10,074 nt of DNA, from contig JABDRH010000629.1 of assembly GCA_013041835.1 (NCBI GenBank), positions 1 to 10,074 of the forward strand, given 5' to 3'. This DNA comes from Desulfatitalea sp. Lineage in GTDB: Bacteria > Desulfobacterota > Desulfobacteria > Desulfobacterales > Desulfosarcinaceae. Numbering within the stretch: position 1 is the stretch's first letter; every line of letters begins with the position of its first letter. The notes beneath the pieces were generated by a model. The model saw only the letters and a program-made list of their open reading frames with translations, was not told the origin of the DNA and searched no databases. The translations under genes were made by a program, and so were the position numbers. Positions 1-5,949 of the stretch are shown piece after piece.

Positions 1-18
1 GAGTTGATCGATTAAAAA

Positions 19-331
19 ATGATCTGCGAAAGGTTCTTGAATGCCCTCAAGGTTGCCAAAGCTTTATTTGATAGGCATTTGAGGGGTAACAGTATAAATT
101 TGGGGAAACATTTAAGGAATAGGTGGAAGGCCTATTCGCCATGCGGATCTTTCTTTTGAATTTGACGTATTTCCAAAAATAAAAATCGTCATAGCCTATT
201 ATCTCGGTGAAGAGGCTTTTCCATCTCAGGCATCTCTGCTGTTTGATTCAACTGTTGACCACTATATGGTAACTGCCGGAATGGCATCCATAGGTTACCA
301 TTTAGTAGATATCATAATTAAAAAACAGTAA
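19..331 (+). pseudogene. DUF3786-like protein, C-terminal remnant with frameshift
   Basis: I assembled this remnant by reading two frames. Frame 1 from the ATG at 19 gives MICERFLNALKVAKALFDRH and continues through INLGKHL to about base 113. Frame 2 then takes over at about 116 with GGRPIRHADLSFEF, VFPKIKIVIAYYLGEEAFP and ASLLFDST, ending at the TAA at 329-331. Dropping one A from the TTTAAGG at 111-117 would join the halves into one chain. The order (LGK.LGG-pi, a D-s-f-e block, FPkI.., a short acidic turn before FP, then LLFDst) matches my recollection of the C-terminal half of DUF3786 proteins, which have no established function. An in-frame TAA at 13-15 and the short length show that the N-terminal half is missing or outside the window. 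It is probably non-functional. The family call rests on memory of the motif pattern, not a search. Confidence 0.5.
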
Positions 332-333
332 TC

Positions 334-558
334 TCACAGGGCGAGGAAGTGGAATGCCTCTTGGCCTACTGGACCCAGGGGGAATATTGGGGTAAAGAAC
401 GAGCGGTGATTGTCACCTACAATCCAGCCTCGCGCCGCAAGCACGAATATACATCCAATGACAAGTTGGCGGCAGTCCGCCAGGAGCTGCTTTCCATGCG
501 AGCAAAGGTAAGAGACAAGGCGCCGCATTGGAGAAACGAGGAGGCGGTCCATAATTGA
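334..558 (+). pseudogene. Transposase-like remnant (possibly IS1634/IS4-type)
   Basis: The frame opens just after the stop of the DUF3786 relic and runs to the TGA at 556-558. It encodes AYWTQGEYWGKERAVIVTYN, then PASRRKHEYTSNDKLAAVRQ and ELLSMRAKVRDKAPHWRNEE. A W-G-K-E-R then V-T-Y-N-P block followed by a basic 'KL..vR.eL..mRaKVR...hWr' helix resembles the middle of DDE transposases of the IS1634/IS4 type, as I recall them. The expected length is several hundred residues, so both ends are missing. No terminal inverted repeats or target duplications are visible. It starts within 3 bp of the neighbouring relic, which suggests that insertion and later deletion produced this junction. The family assignment is tentative; that it is a degraded fragment rather than a working gene is likelier. 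Confidence 0.4.
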
Positions 559-589
559 TTGTTGCGACCATATCCATTCTCTACGGTTG

Positions 590-714
590 GGGGGTGAAGT
601 TGAGCGCAGCTTGCGGTTTACCCAATCGTCAGCATGCCAGGCGGTAAGAAGCAGCGAACAGATTGCGGATGAAGTGGAAATCACTCTATCGGATAAGACA
701 AAAGCATCATTTCG
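590..714 (-). pseudogene. Possible minus-strand gene fragment with AWHxxDWV motif
   Basis: Reading the minus strand from just after a TGA at 717-715 gives RNDAFVLSDRVISTSSAICS and then LLLTAWHADDWVNRKL before the reading loses character. The 'LSdRVI....s...l.AWHa.DWV' pattern resembles small uncharacterised bacterial proteins that share an AWH..DWV-type motif. I cannot name the family. The plus strand here is also open (583-762, frame 1), so the strand choice rests only on the motif. There is no clear ribosome site or start. Treat this as a weak call, most likely another broken piece in the debris cluster at the left end of the window. Confidence 0.2.
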
Positions 715-781
715 TCACCGCCCCCCTTTCGTCCCAATCCCTGACGATATGCGATTGCCCTGATCAACGTCCTGAAAACGC

Positions 782-810
782 TTGACAATCATATTTATTA
801 GGAATATGTA
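782..810 (+). promoter_or_regulatory. Candidate sigma70 promoter ahead of a hairpin
   Basis: A perfect TTGACA lies at 782-787. A 17-bp spacer leads to TATGTA at 805-810, a moderate -10 box. Transcription would begin at about 817, exactly where a strong inverted repeat starts. No gene follows in the next 400 bp, so the product, if any, would be a structured RNA or a long leader. Confidence 0.5.
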
Positions 811-816
811 AGCAAA

Positions 817-847
817 GCAGGCGCCCGATAAACGTTAGGGTGCCTGC
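817..847 (+). repeat. 10-bp inverted repeat (hairpin)
   Basis: GCAGGCGCCC at 817-826 pairs with GGGTGCCTGC at 838-847 (nine Watson-Crick pairs and one G-T) around an 11-base loop that itself holds TAA/TTA pairing. No T-run follows on the plus strand, so it is not a typical intrinsic terminator. Its position at the predicted start of a transcript suggests a 5' stem of an RNA. Confidence 0.8.
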
Positions 848-1219
848 GTGAGGACGCTATTAACTGATTGACTTATAGAATCTCCATGGCTTCAAAATTT
901 TATGTTCTATACAATAAGTTAAGGGCTTCCCCATCCCGTACTTTTTGCTCCAAGTTTTATCCTCCTTATATAGTTGATGACATAAGGAGTTGGTATAGGT
1001 GTGCCCATAAGGCTATATCTATTACATATAATTCGAATGTGATGTCTTTCAAATGATATTGGTCTGTTATACTGATACTGGCGAGCGCAAATCGAGTAGA
1101 TATAGCAAATATCAATCCCATGAAGATATGTGTCCACCGCCAACACCCAACATGTATGCGCCGCAAAAGAGGCGCGTCCGTTAGTATATATGCGCCGGCT
1201 AAGTCAACTTAAGATTCTA
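848..1219. other. Non-coding stretch with small repeats, no supported gene
   Basis: No open frame here has convincing protein character or a ribosome site. I see an 8-bp inverted repeat (CTCCTTAT at 962-969 with ATAAGGAG at 982-989), an extended -10-like TGTTATACT at 1065-1073, a 5-bp GC stem (GCGCC at 1158-1162 with GGCGC at 1171-1175), and TATGCGCCG repeated at 1155-1163 and 1189-1197, 34 bp apart. Any of these could belong to the leader of the porin gene, but none is decisive. Confidence 0.6.
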
Positions 1220-1230
1220 GAAAGGAGGTG
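1220..1230 (+). promoter_or_regulatory. Strong Shine-Dalgarno sequence without a start codon at usual distance
   Basis: GAAAGGAGGTG at 1220-1230 (AAGGAGGTGA within 1222-1231) is close to the full complement of the 16S rRNA 3' end, yet no ATG, GTG or TTG lies 5-12 bases after it. The nearest ATG is at 1247, 18 bases beyond GGAGG, and opens a 16-codon frame that ends at the TAG at 1295-1297. GAAAGGAGG is also the core of the STAB-SD elements known from Bacillus, which protect mRNA 5' regions by binding 30S subunits. Here it sits about 90 bases before the porin start. Its role is inference. Confidence 0.6.
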
Positions 1231-1246
1231 AAAAGATAATACCCTT

Positions 1247-1297
1247 ATGTTTGTGATGTTTTTTAAAAACTTTAAAACCGATAGCATCTTTGCATAG
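1247..1297 (+). CDS. Possible 16-codon leader peptide before the porin gene
   Basis: ATG at 1247 gives MFVMFFKNFKTDSIFA and stops at the TAG at 1295-1297, 9 bp before the first ATG of the porin frame. The strong Shine-Dalgarno at 1224-1228 lies 18 bases upstream, farther than normal, so translation is uncertain. The peptide is hydrophobic and Phe-rich (five Phe in 16 residues), which could suit a leader that couples or attenuates expression. It may also be chance in an AT-rich leader. Confidence 0.2.
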   Translation: MFVMFFKNFKTDSIFA

Positions 1298-1321
1298 ACT
1301 ACATTTATGAGGAATGGTTTT

Positions 1322-2575
1322 ATGAAAAGACTGATATGTTCCATTTTATTGTTAAGTATTCTAACTTGCACAATAAAGGTTTTTGCTGCAGCTTATACCG
1401 TTCCAACTATTGGAACAAAAGGTATGGGTATGGCAAGTGCTTTTACTGCGGTAGCGGATGATCCAACTGCTATTATGTATAATTCAGCAGGTCTTACCCA
1501 GCTTAAAGAAGGTCAAACTTATTTATACGGAGATGTAAATCTTACTTATACAACATCGGAATTCAGTTTTTCTGAATTCACGACCGGTGGCGTAACTTAT
1601 CCCGGCGATGATTCCAGCCTTAATATGTTTGTGCAATCAATAGAATTTTATGCTGCAAGATCGTTTGGGAACTTTGCCGGGGGGGTTGCCGTGTATCCGG
1701 CTTATGGAACAGGCGGTTTTTCATTTGATAACGTAACTGCTCCCAGCCTTATGGGTACAGTTCGTCATATGACTTCGGCGAGCGGTTATTTTTCTTTTAC
1801 CGGTGCTTTGGCCTGCAAATTAACACCAAACTTATCCGTGGGAGTTACTGGGGAAGTTTTATATGGGTTGTTTGAATCTAAAACAGAAAGAGATATTACT
1901 ATTCCGGCGGGTCCACTTGCGGGTACATATGACTTTGCTTTAAAACAAGAGGGAAATGGTTTTGGGGGCTCCAGAGCCAATTTTGGAATTTTGTATGCTA
2001 TTTCGCCAAATTTGAAAATCGGAGAAAATATAAAAACACCGACAAAGTTTACGATTGAGGGAACTCAAACTGTTTCCGGCAATCCGGGTATTACGACGTT
2101 ACCGGCAAATGGGGAAACAGATTATATTAGCCAAAATGGGCTTCCATGGGAGTTTAATACCGGTATATCGTACGATGTTACTCCTGAATTTACTGTCTCG
2201 CTTGTTCACTGGTTTAGGTTGTATAGCCAGGTTAGCAGTGATGTGGGACTTGCGGCGCCTACTTCCGAGAAAACATGTGACGATATTCATAATTTTGGCG
2301 CAGGTGCAAACTGGAAGGTGTCACCGGTTTTACAGTTAAGAGCAGGCGTTATGTATAATACAGAGTTGATAAAAACTGAGTATTTAACGGCTGGGTTCAA
2401 TAATTTAAATGCCGCGATTTCTCCGTCAGCAGGGGTAAGCTATAATCTAACGCAGAATACTGAGATTTCTTTAGCTTTTCAGTACACACATTTCTTTCCT
2501 AGGACGAGTGCATCTGGTGAAAGAATATATGGAAACGCTATCCGTACTATGGTTGGCGCAACCTACACGTTTTAG
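1322..2575 (+). CDS. FadL/OmpP1/TodX-family outer-membrane transport protein
   Basis: This is a 417-residue beta-barrel porin of the kind that lets hydrophobic molecules such as long-chain fatty acids or hydrocarbons cross the outer membrane. A signal peptide covers residues 1-23 (MKRLICSILLLSIL, then ...KVFAA). The mature N-terminus carries the family hallmark: GTKGMGMASAFTAVADDPTA at 31-50, then IMYNSAGLTQL. This is the hatch region, but the usual NPA is NSA (54-56). Alternating aromatic/polar strands follow, and the chain ends in Phe (VGATYTF), the usual outer-membrane insertion signal. I chose the ATG at 1322 because AGGA at 1310-1313 sits 8 bases before it and a Lys-Arg signal peptide follows directly; the in-frame ATG at 1307 has no ribosome site. 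Codon third positions are mostly A or T, unlike ppc, which suggests transfer or a different gene age. The substrate cannot be told from sequence; no catabolic genes are adjacent. The family call is firm. Confidence 0.95.
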   Translation: MKRLICSILLLSILTCTIKVFAAAYTVPTIGTKGMGMASAFTAVADDPTAIMYNSAGLTQLKEGQTYLYGDVNLTYTTSEFSFSEFTTGGVTYPGDDSSLNMFVQSIEFYAARSFGNFAGGVAVYPAYGTGGFSFDNVTAPSLMGTVRHMTSASGYFSFTGALACKLTPNLSVGVTGEVLYGLFESKTERDITIPAGPLAGTYDFALKQEGNGFGGSRANFGILYAISPNLKIGENIKTPTKFTIEGTQTVSGNPGITTLPANGETDYISQNGLPWEFNTGISYDVTPEFTVSLVHWFRLYSQVSSDVGLAAPTSEKTCDDIHNFGAGANWKVSPVLQLRAGVMYNTELIKTEYLTAGFNNLNAAISPSAGVSYNLTQNTEISLAFQYTHFFPRTSASGERIYGNAIRTMVGATYTF

Positions 2576-2706
2576 CGTGAGCCCTAAGCGCCTGTCTTGC
2601 TTTATTTTTAAGTGATACGTGATACAGTTTTATTTAGTGCCTGAACTGGAAAGGACATTTTTATTCCGCATAGTGGTTTAAAAAACGGACTTCTCCATAA
2701 TATATT

Positions 2707-2735
2707 CCTGGCAAGTAGCAAGTTTGCTTGCCAGG
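2707..2735. repeat. 9-bp inverted repeat hairpin
   Basis: CCTGGCAAG at 2707-2715 pairs perfectly with CTTGCCAGG at 2727-2735 across an 11-base loop. It lies about 130 bp after the porin stop and runs straight into a G-rich tract. There is no T-run, so termination would have to be factor-assisted. It may be one arm of a dispersed REP-like element. Confidence 0.8.
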
Positions 2736-2790
2736 GACGGGGGACGGGAGGGACGGGGAACGGGGATGCAATCGTACCCCTATCCGTCCC
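2734..2790. repeat. G-tract (G-quadruplex motif) with complementary C-rich arm
   Basis: Six G runs of 3-5 bases (2734-2736, 2739-2743, 2746-2748, 2750-2752, 2755-2758, 2762-2765) are separated by 1-3 bases, meeting the usual G-quadruplex pattern on the plus strand. The last part can instead fold with a downstream C-rich arm: GGGACGG at 2750-2756 with CCGTCCC at 2784-2790, and GGGG at 2762-2765 with CCCC at 2777-2780. The near-repeated unit GGGACGG is typical of dispersed intergenic palindromic repeats. Function is unknown. Confidence 0.7.
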
Positions 2791-2823
2791 CTTCTCGCCC
2801 TCAGGCTGTGCTCGGTGTTGGTC

Positions 2824-2886
2824 TTGACAAAACAATGTAATAGTGGGTATCTTTGGTGTATAGGCTACACTGTGAGGTGTTATAGG
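2824..2886 (+). promoter_or_regulatory. Candidate promoter with palindrome and 21-bp-spaced direct repeat
   Basis: TTGACA at 2824-2829 with TATCTT at 2848-2853 (18-bp spacer) predicts a start near 2860. The palindrome GTGTA-TAGGC-TACAC at 2856-2870 overlaps that start, and GGTGTATAGG (2855-2864) is nearly repeated as GGTGTTATAGG (2876-2886), 21 bp or two helix turns away. This arrangement fits a repressor operator controlling the downstream secreted-protein gene. The regulator is not in the window. Confidence 0.5.
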
Positions 2887-2969
2887 ATACGGATTTAAAT
2901 TTACTTTACAGGCAAACAGCGCAAGGAACCGTTGTAATTACAGAGAATTAGGGAAAAGTCGAGAAAATT

Positions 2970-3515
2970 ATGAACTCTTTTAAAAATCTATTAATAGCGT
3001 TTTCTGTCCTTTTTGCCGTTTTTACAGTTATTCTCGATGACGGCAATGATCGCGTCGCGATTGCCGCAGATAGAATAAAATTAACTTCATTGGTAGAACC
3101 TTGCGAGCTAATACCAAAGAATGAAGCGGAAAGTATAATGGGGACTGCACTCCAGGAAGGTAAATATAGTGAGAATAAGAAAGTGGGCCAGAAAATATGC
3201 ATATATGAAGCGGAGAATACTAATTCCTTTGTTTTTTTGCAAATCAGTTTGACGCAAAACGGATTCATATCCTCCAATGTTCTATCATCAGGCCAAAATG
3301 CAAAAGCAATTTACACTTCAATTAAAAACGCTTTTCCTGATCGTGAAAATATTAGTAGAATAGGCGATGATGCGTTTATAGCTACCCCAGGAATTCATAT
3401 TTTAGTGGGTGACTATTATTTGGCAATCGGAGCCGGAAACATCATGCGTAATAAGGATAAACTTATAAAGGCCGGCGATAAGGCCGTGGCCAATCTTAGG
3501 CTCGCGCAAAAATAA
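2970..3515 (+). CDS. Small secreted protein of unknown function, DUF3558-like pattern
   Basis: This is a 181-residue protein predicted to be exported. Residues 1-22 form a hydrophobic segment (FKNLLIAFSVLFAVFTVIL) and a plausible cleavage follows the Ala-rich AIAA at 30-33. The mature part contains EPCELIPKNEAESIMG (43-58), a second Cys in GQKICIYEAE (73-82), and ISRIGDDAF (128-136) before ILVGDYYLAIGAG. The order 'C-L.p..EAe.imG ... C-.Y ... GDdAF ... v..gd..l' resembles DUF3558 and similar small secreted domains, in which the two Cys (45 and 77) probably form a disulphide. Unlike many such proteins it has no lipobox Cys, so it is likely a free periplasmic protein. The start has only a weak GAG at 2961-2963, 6 bases before the ATG. 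It stands alone behind its own candidate promoter. Codon use is AT-rich, like the porin. I cannot assign a biochemical role. Confidence 0.6.
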   Translation: MNSFKNLLIAFSVLFAVFTVILDDGNDRVAIAADRIKLTSLVEPCELIPKNEAESIMGTALQEGKYSENKKVGQKICIYEAENTNSFVFLQISLTQNGFISSNVLSSGQNAKAIYTSIKNAFPDRENISRIGDDAFIATPGIHILVGDYYLAIGAGNIMRNKDKLIKAGDKAVANLRLAQK

Positions 3516-3535
3516 CTTCTGATAGGGCTTCAACC

Positions 3536-3554
3536 GGCACCCAAAATGGGTTGC
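3536..3554. other. Short hairpin after the secreted-protein gene
   Basis: ACCCA at 3539-3543 pairs with TGGGT at 3547-3551 around AAA, and the flanking GC pairs extend the stem if one T bulges. It begins 21 bp after the stop codon. There is no T-run, so it may only be a 3' mRNA stem; the call as a terminator is weak. Confidence 0.25.
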
Positions 3555-3650
3555 AAGGATGATCCGGACCAAGATATGGCCTCGCTGTGATGACGCCCCG
3601 GGAATTGCCGGTATTCGTTTTTCCGGGCTTGGTTCTAATTTCGCCCACTC

Positions 3651-3695
3651 TTGGCATTAGCCAATCTATGATTTGAAACATCCCATTGATATAAT
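3651..3695 (+). promoter_or_regulatory. Extended -10 promoter with upstream palindrome
   Basis: TGATATAAT at 3687-3695 is a perfect extended -10 element (TGN plus TATAAT). No good -35 lies at the right distance. Instead, the palindrome TTGGC-ATTA-GCCAA at 3651-3664 is centred about 44 bp before the predicted start near 3702, close to where class II activators bind. This suggests an activator-dependent promoter. The first gene downstream is the peroxidase at 4006, which would have a leader of about 300 bases. The rest of 3700-3990 shows only a TTGACA at 3835-3840 with no good -10 partner. Confidence 0.5.
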
Positions 3696-3993
3696 GTCAC
3701 ATACCGGTGCTTTGCAGCTTTCGAATCAAGTCAGTGGGCTATGTTAGAACCCAACTCGTTTTTTCTGATTGATTTCTGAACAAGAGATCTGCTATTCGGT
3801 TATTCGTCGGCTGAAGCCATCGCTCGACACCGGTTTGACATTTCAATTTTCCACTTCATGCATACGCGAAGTTGCTCTCCGAATTCAGTTGTTTAACCCC
3901 ACTCACGTTTCTCTTCAGTCAATGATGTTTCGATACCTTTATCGGTAACACCCTGAAAACCAGGCATCATCCATTCGGCCCCAAATCAATAGC

Positions 3994-3999
3994 AGGAGG
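3994..3999 (+). promoter_or_regulatory. Ribosome binding site of the peroxidase gene
   Basis: AGGAGG lies 6 bases before the ATG at 4006. This fixes the start and gives a long basic signal-peptide N-region. Confidence 0.9.
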
Positions 4000-4005
4000 T
4001 TTACA

Positions 4006-5904
4006 ATGATCGTCTATAAAAATCGAATCAAGGGTCGGTACCGATGGACCCGGGTTACCCGGTTTTTAATGTCGGCAATATTGGTTTCAGTCTCCACGAT
4101 AATGGCAACCGGAAGCCTTTTTTGGGCACAAGCGGTTGAGAATCCAGGCCCTCTGGGAAACGTTACAAGTGTTGCAAATGCGACGCTGGACATCCCTCCG
4201 CCGCTGCTTGAGGATGTGCCCGAACCGACCGGGCTCGACCAATTTGTTAAGGATCGAGCAGCCTTGCTCAAGCTCGGGAAAGCCCTGTTCTGGGATATGC
4301 AGGTTGGCAGCGATGGCATTCAAGCCTGTGCGAGTTGCCATTTTCACGCGGGCGCGGATAATAGAATTAAAAATCAGGTGTCGCCAGGCGTTTTGGCTGA
4401 TCCGAAGGATACCACTTTCCAACTGGGCGGCGCGCCAAACTATACACTTATGAATACAGATTTTCCTTTGTCCACCGATAGCGACATGAACGATACTGTT
4501 TCGTCTCAAGGCGTTTTTTCTGGCGAGCCGATCGATCCGGATGGCTTCCAGATCAATGTCAATGGGGTAATCATCAAAGTGCGCCGGGTCGAACCGCGTA
4601 ATACGCCGACCGTTATCAACGCCGTTTTCAACAGACTGCAGCTTTGGGATGGTCATGCCAAAGATCAATTCAATGGGGTGACGCCATTTGGTGCAAATCC
4701 ACAGGGAAATTATCCTGTTGTGTACCGAGCCCCAACGCGCCATGCTGATTGGGAGCCTTTCGATATCATTCAGGACGGCGGTTTAAACAACACGTCACTA
4801 GCCTCAATCGCCGTAGGACCGGTAACCAGCTTGTTTGAAATGACTTCAGAAGAACGTACTTTCCCTGATGTACAGCTTGTACTGAAGAAAAATGGTCATA
4901 AATTAAAATCGGTTCGTCCTCTAGCCAAGCAAATCGTATCGCCGACCGACAGCGTTTTAGGAACCAGCAGCCGCTCTCCAAAGCTCGGCTTGATTGATAA
5001 AGACTATGCAGCGATTATCGAGCAAGCTTTTAAAAGAGAATGGTGGGATTCAAATGTGAAGCAAGATGGATATACCCTCATAGAGCAAAACTTCTCTTTG
5101 TATTGGGGATTGGCTTTGCAGGAATACTTGTCCACATTGAAAGCGGATGCGGGACCGGATGCCGGCACCCCCTTCGACAGGTATCAGGCCGGTGATGAAT
5201 CTGCGCTTACGCCACAAGAAATCAGCGGCCTGCAGATCTTTACTGATAATGTAGCAAATGGGGGTGGAAACTGTAGTACCTGTCACGTAATTCCCGAATT
5301 CACCAGGGCTTCTGTCAGAAGAACACTCGCTCAGGAAAACCTGAATGGAACCGCCAAAGATTCTACTATCGCGGCAAACGGTTTTTTTACAAACTTTGGC
5401 GTAAGGCGTCCCGGAGACGATCCGGGTGCCGGAACTTCAAGTGCGTTCCCGAATCCACCAGACACACCGGAAAACACTTTCAGAGCGCCAACATTGCGTA
5501 ACATTGCCTTAACAGCTCCGTATATGCATACCGGCCGGTTTTCAACGCTGGAGCAGGTCGTTGACTTTTACAATCAAGGTCGCAATGACGGTGAGGTTCA
5601 AAGAGCTGCTCCGCTCGGCCTTACCCAGCAACAATTGGCGGATTTGGTCGCCTTTTTAAGATGCGGGCTGACGGATGAGCGCGTCATCTTGGAAAGAGCT
5701 CCGTTTGACCATCCACAATTGTTTGTCCCCAACGGGCATCCGGGAGATGAGCATTTTGTTACGCCCGACAAGAACGGAAATGCCACAGATGAGCTGATGG
5801 AAATACCAGCGGTTGGCGGTGATGGTGTTGCCACACCCATATCCGCGAATAATTTCGACGTGAAACTTGGCGTTTCGTCTATTCCATGTCCTGCGCGGCC
5901 ATAA
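4006..5904 (+). CDS. Di-heme cytochrome c peroxidase/MauG-family protein
   Basis: This is a 632-residue exported protein with two c-type heme sites. A long basic N-region and a hydrophobic segment (about 20-41) form a signal peptide with probable cleavage after AQA (41-43). Heme 1 is CASCH (108-112) inside LGKALFWDMQVGSDGIQACA, the N-terminal pattern of CCP_MauG proteins. RNTPTVINAVFNRLQLWDGH (198-217) holds the conserved Trp (214) that lies between the hemes in this family. Heme 2 is CSTCH (423-427). APTLRNIALTAPYMHTGRF (494-512) follows, where Met507 is a candidate axial ligand, then TLEQVVDFYNQG and a typical tail (DERV...APFDHPQLFVPNGHPGD). Known members reduce peroxide using electrons from periplasmic cytochromes; MauG relatives oxidise protein residues instead, and sequence alone does not decide. 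It is nearly twice the size of classical bacterial peroxidases (about 320-350 residues), with extra segments around 120-190 and 230-400. It appears monocistronic. Confidence 0.95.
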   Translation: MIVYKNRIKGRYRWTRVTRFLMSAILVSVSTIMATGSLFWAQAVENPGPLGNVTSVANATLDIPPPLLEDVPEPTGLDQFVKDRAALLKLGKALFWDMQVGSDGIQACASCHFHAGADNRIKNQVSPGVLADPKDTTFQLGGAPNYTLMNTDFPLSTDSDMNDTVSSQGVFSGEPIDPDGFQINVNGVIIKVRRVEPRNTPTVINAVFNRLQLWDGHAKDQFNGVTPFGANPQGNYPVVYRAPTRHADWEPFDIIQDGGLNNTSLASIAVGPVTSLFEMTSEERTFPDVQLVLKKNGHKLKSVRPLAKQIVSPTDSVLGTSSRSPKLGLIDKDYAAIIEQAFKREWWDSNVKQDGYTLIEQNFSLYWGLALQEYLSTLKADAGPDAGTPFDRYQAGDESALTPQEISGLQIFTDNVANGGGNCSTCHVIPEFTRASVRRTLAQENLNGTAKDSTIAANGFFTNFGVRRPGDDPGAGTSSAFPNPPDTPENTFRAPTLRNIALTAPYMHTGRFSTLEQVVDFYNQGRNDGEVQRAAPLGLTQQQLADLVAFLRCGLTDERVILERAPFDHPQLFVPNGHPGDEHFVTPDKNGNATDELMEIPAVGGDGVATPISANNFDVKLGVSSIPCPARP

Positions 5905-5912
5905 GTGTTTGG

Positions 5913-5929
5913 GCCACGAGGCTTGTGGC
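5913..5929. terminator. Weak hairpin between convergent genes
   Basis: GCCAC at 5913-5917 pairs with GTGGC at 5925-5929, plus one G-T pair, inside the 45-bp gap between the converging peroxidase and ppc stop codons. No T-run follows on either strand, so it could at best help terminate both transcripts. Low confidence. Confidence 0.25.
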
Positions 5930-5949
5930 ATAAGGGTCAAGAGCCCGTA

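Noticed and set aside
817..847. Integron attC site
   Set aside because: The loop contains GTTAGGG, somewhat like an attC core, but the element is far too short, lacks the paired R and L boxes, and no integrase or cassette is present.
868..1056. Plus-strand frame of 62 codons starting at a TTG
   Set aside because: It has no ribosome site, low-complexity composition and no recognisable motif; the overlapping minus-strand frames are no better.
2584..2606. Intrinsic terminator just after the porin gene
   Set aside because: Only a 4-bp AAGC/GCTT stem precedes the T-rich stretch, which is too weak to call.
3496..3681. Minus-strand frame of 61 codons (MFQIIDWLMPRVGEI...) overlapping the end of the secreted-protein gene
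   Set aside because: It reads somewhat like protein, but I recognise no family, see no ribosome site, and it overlaps the neighbouring CDS by 20 bases; it may be a relic but cannot be supported.
4087..4743. Minus-strand open frame of 218 codons opposite the peroxidase gene
   Set aside because: It overlaps the signal peptide and first heme domain of a clear gene and has no recognisable protein features.
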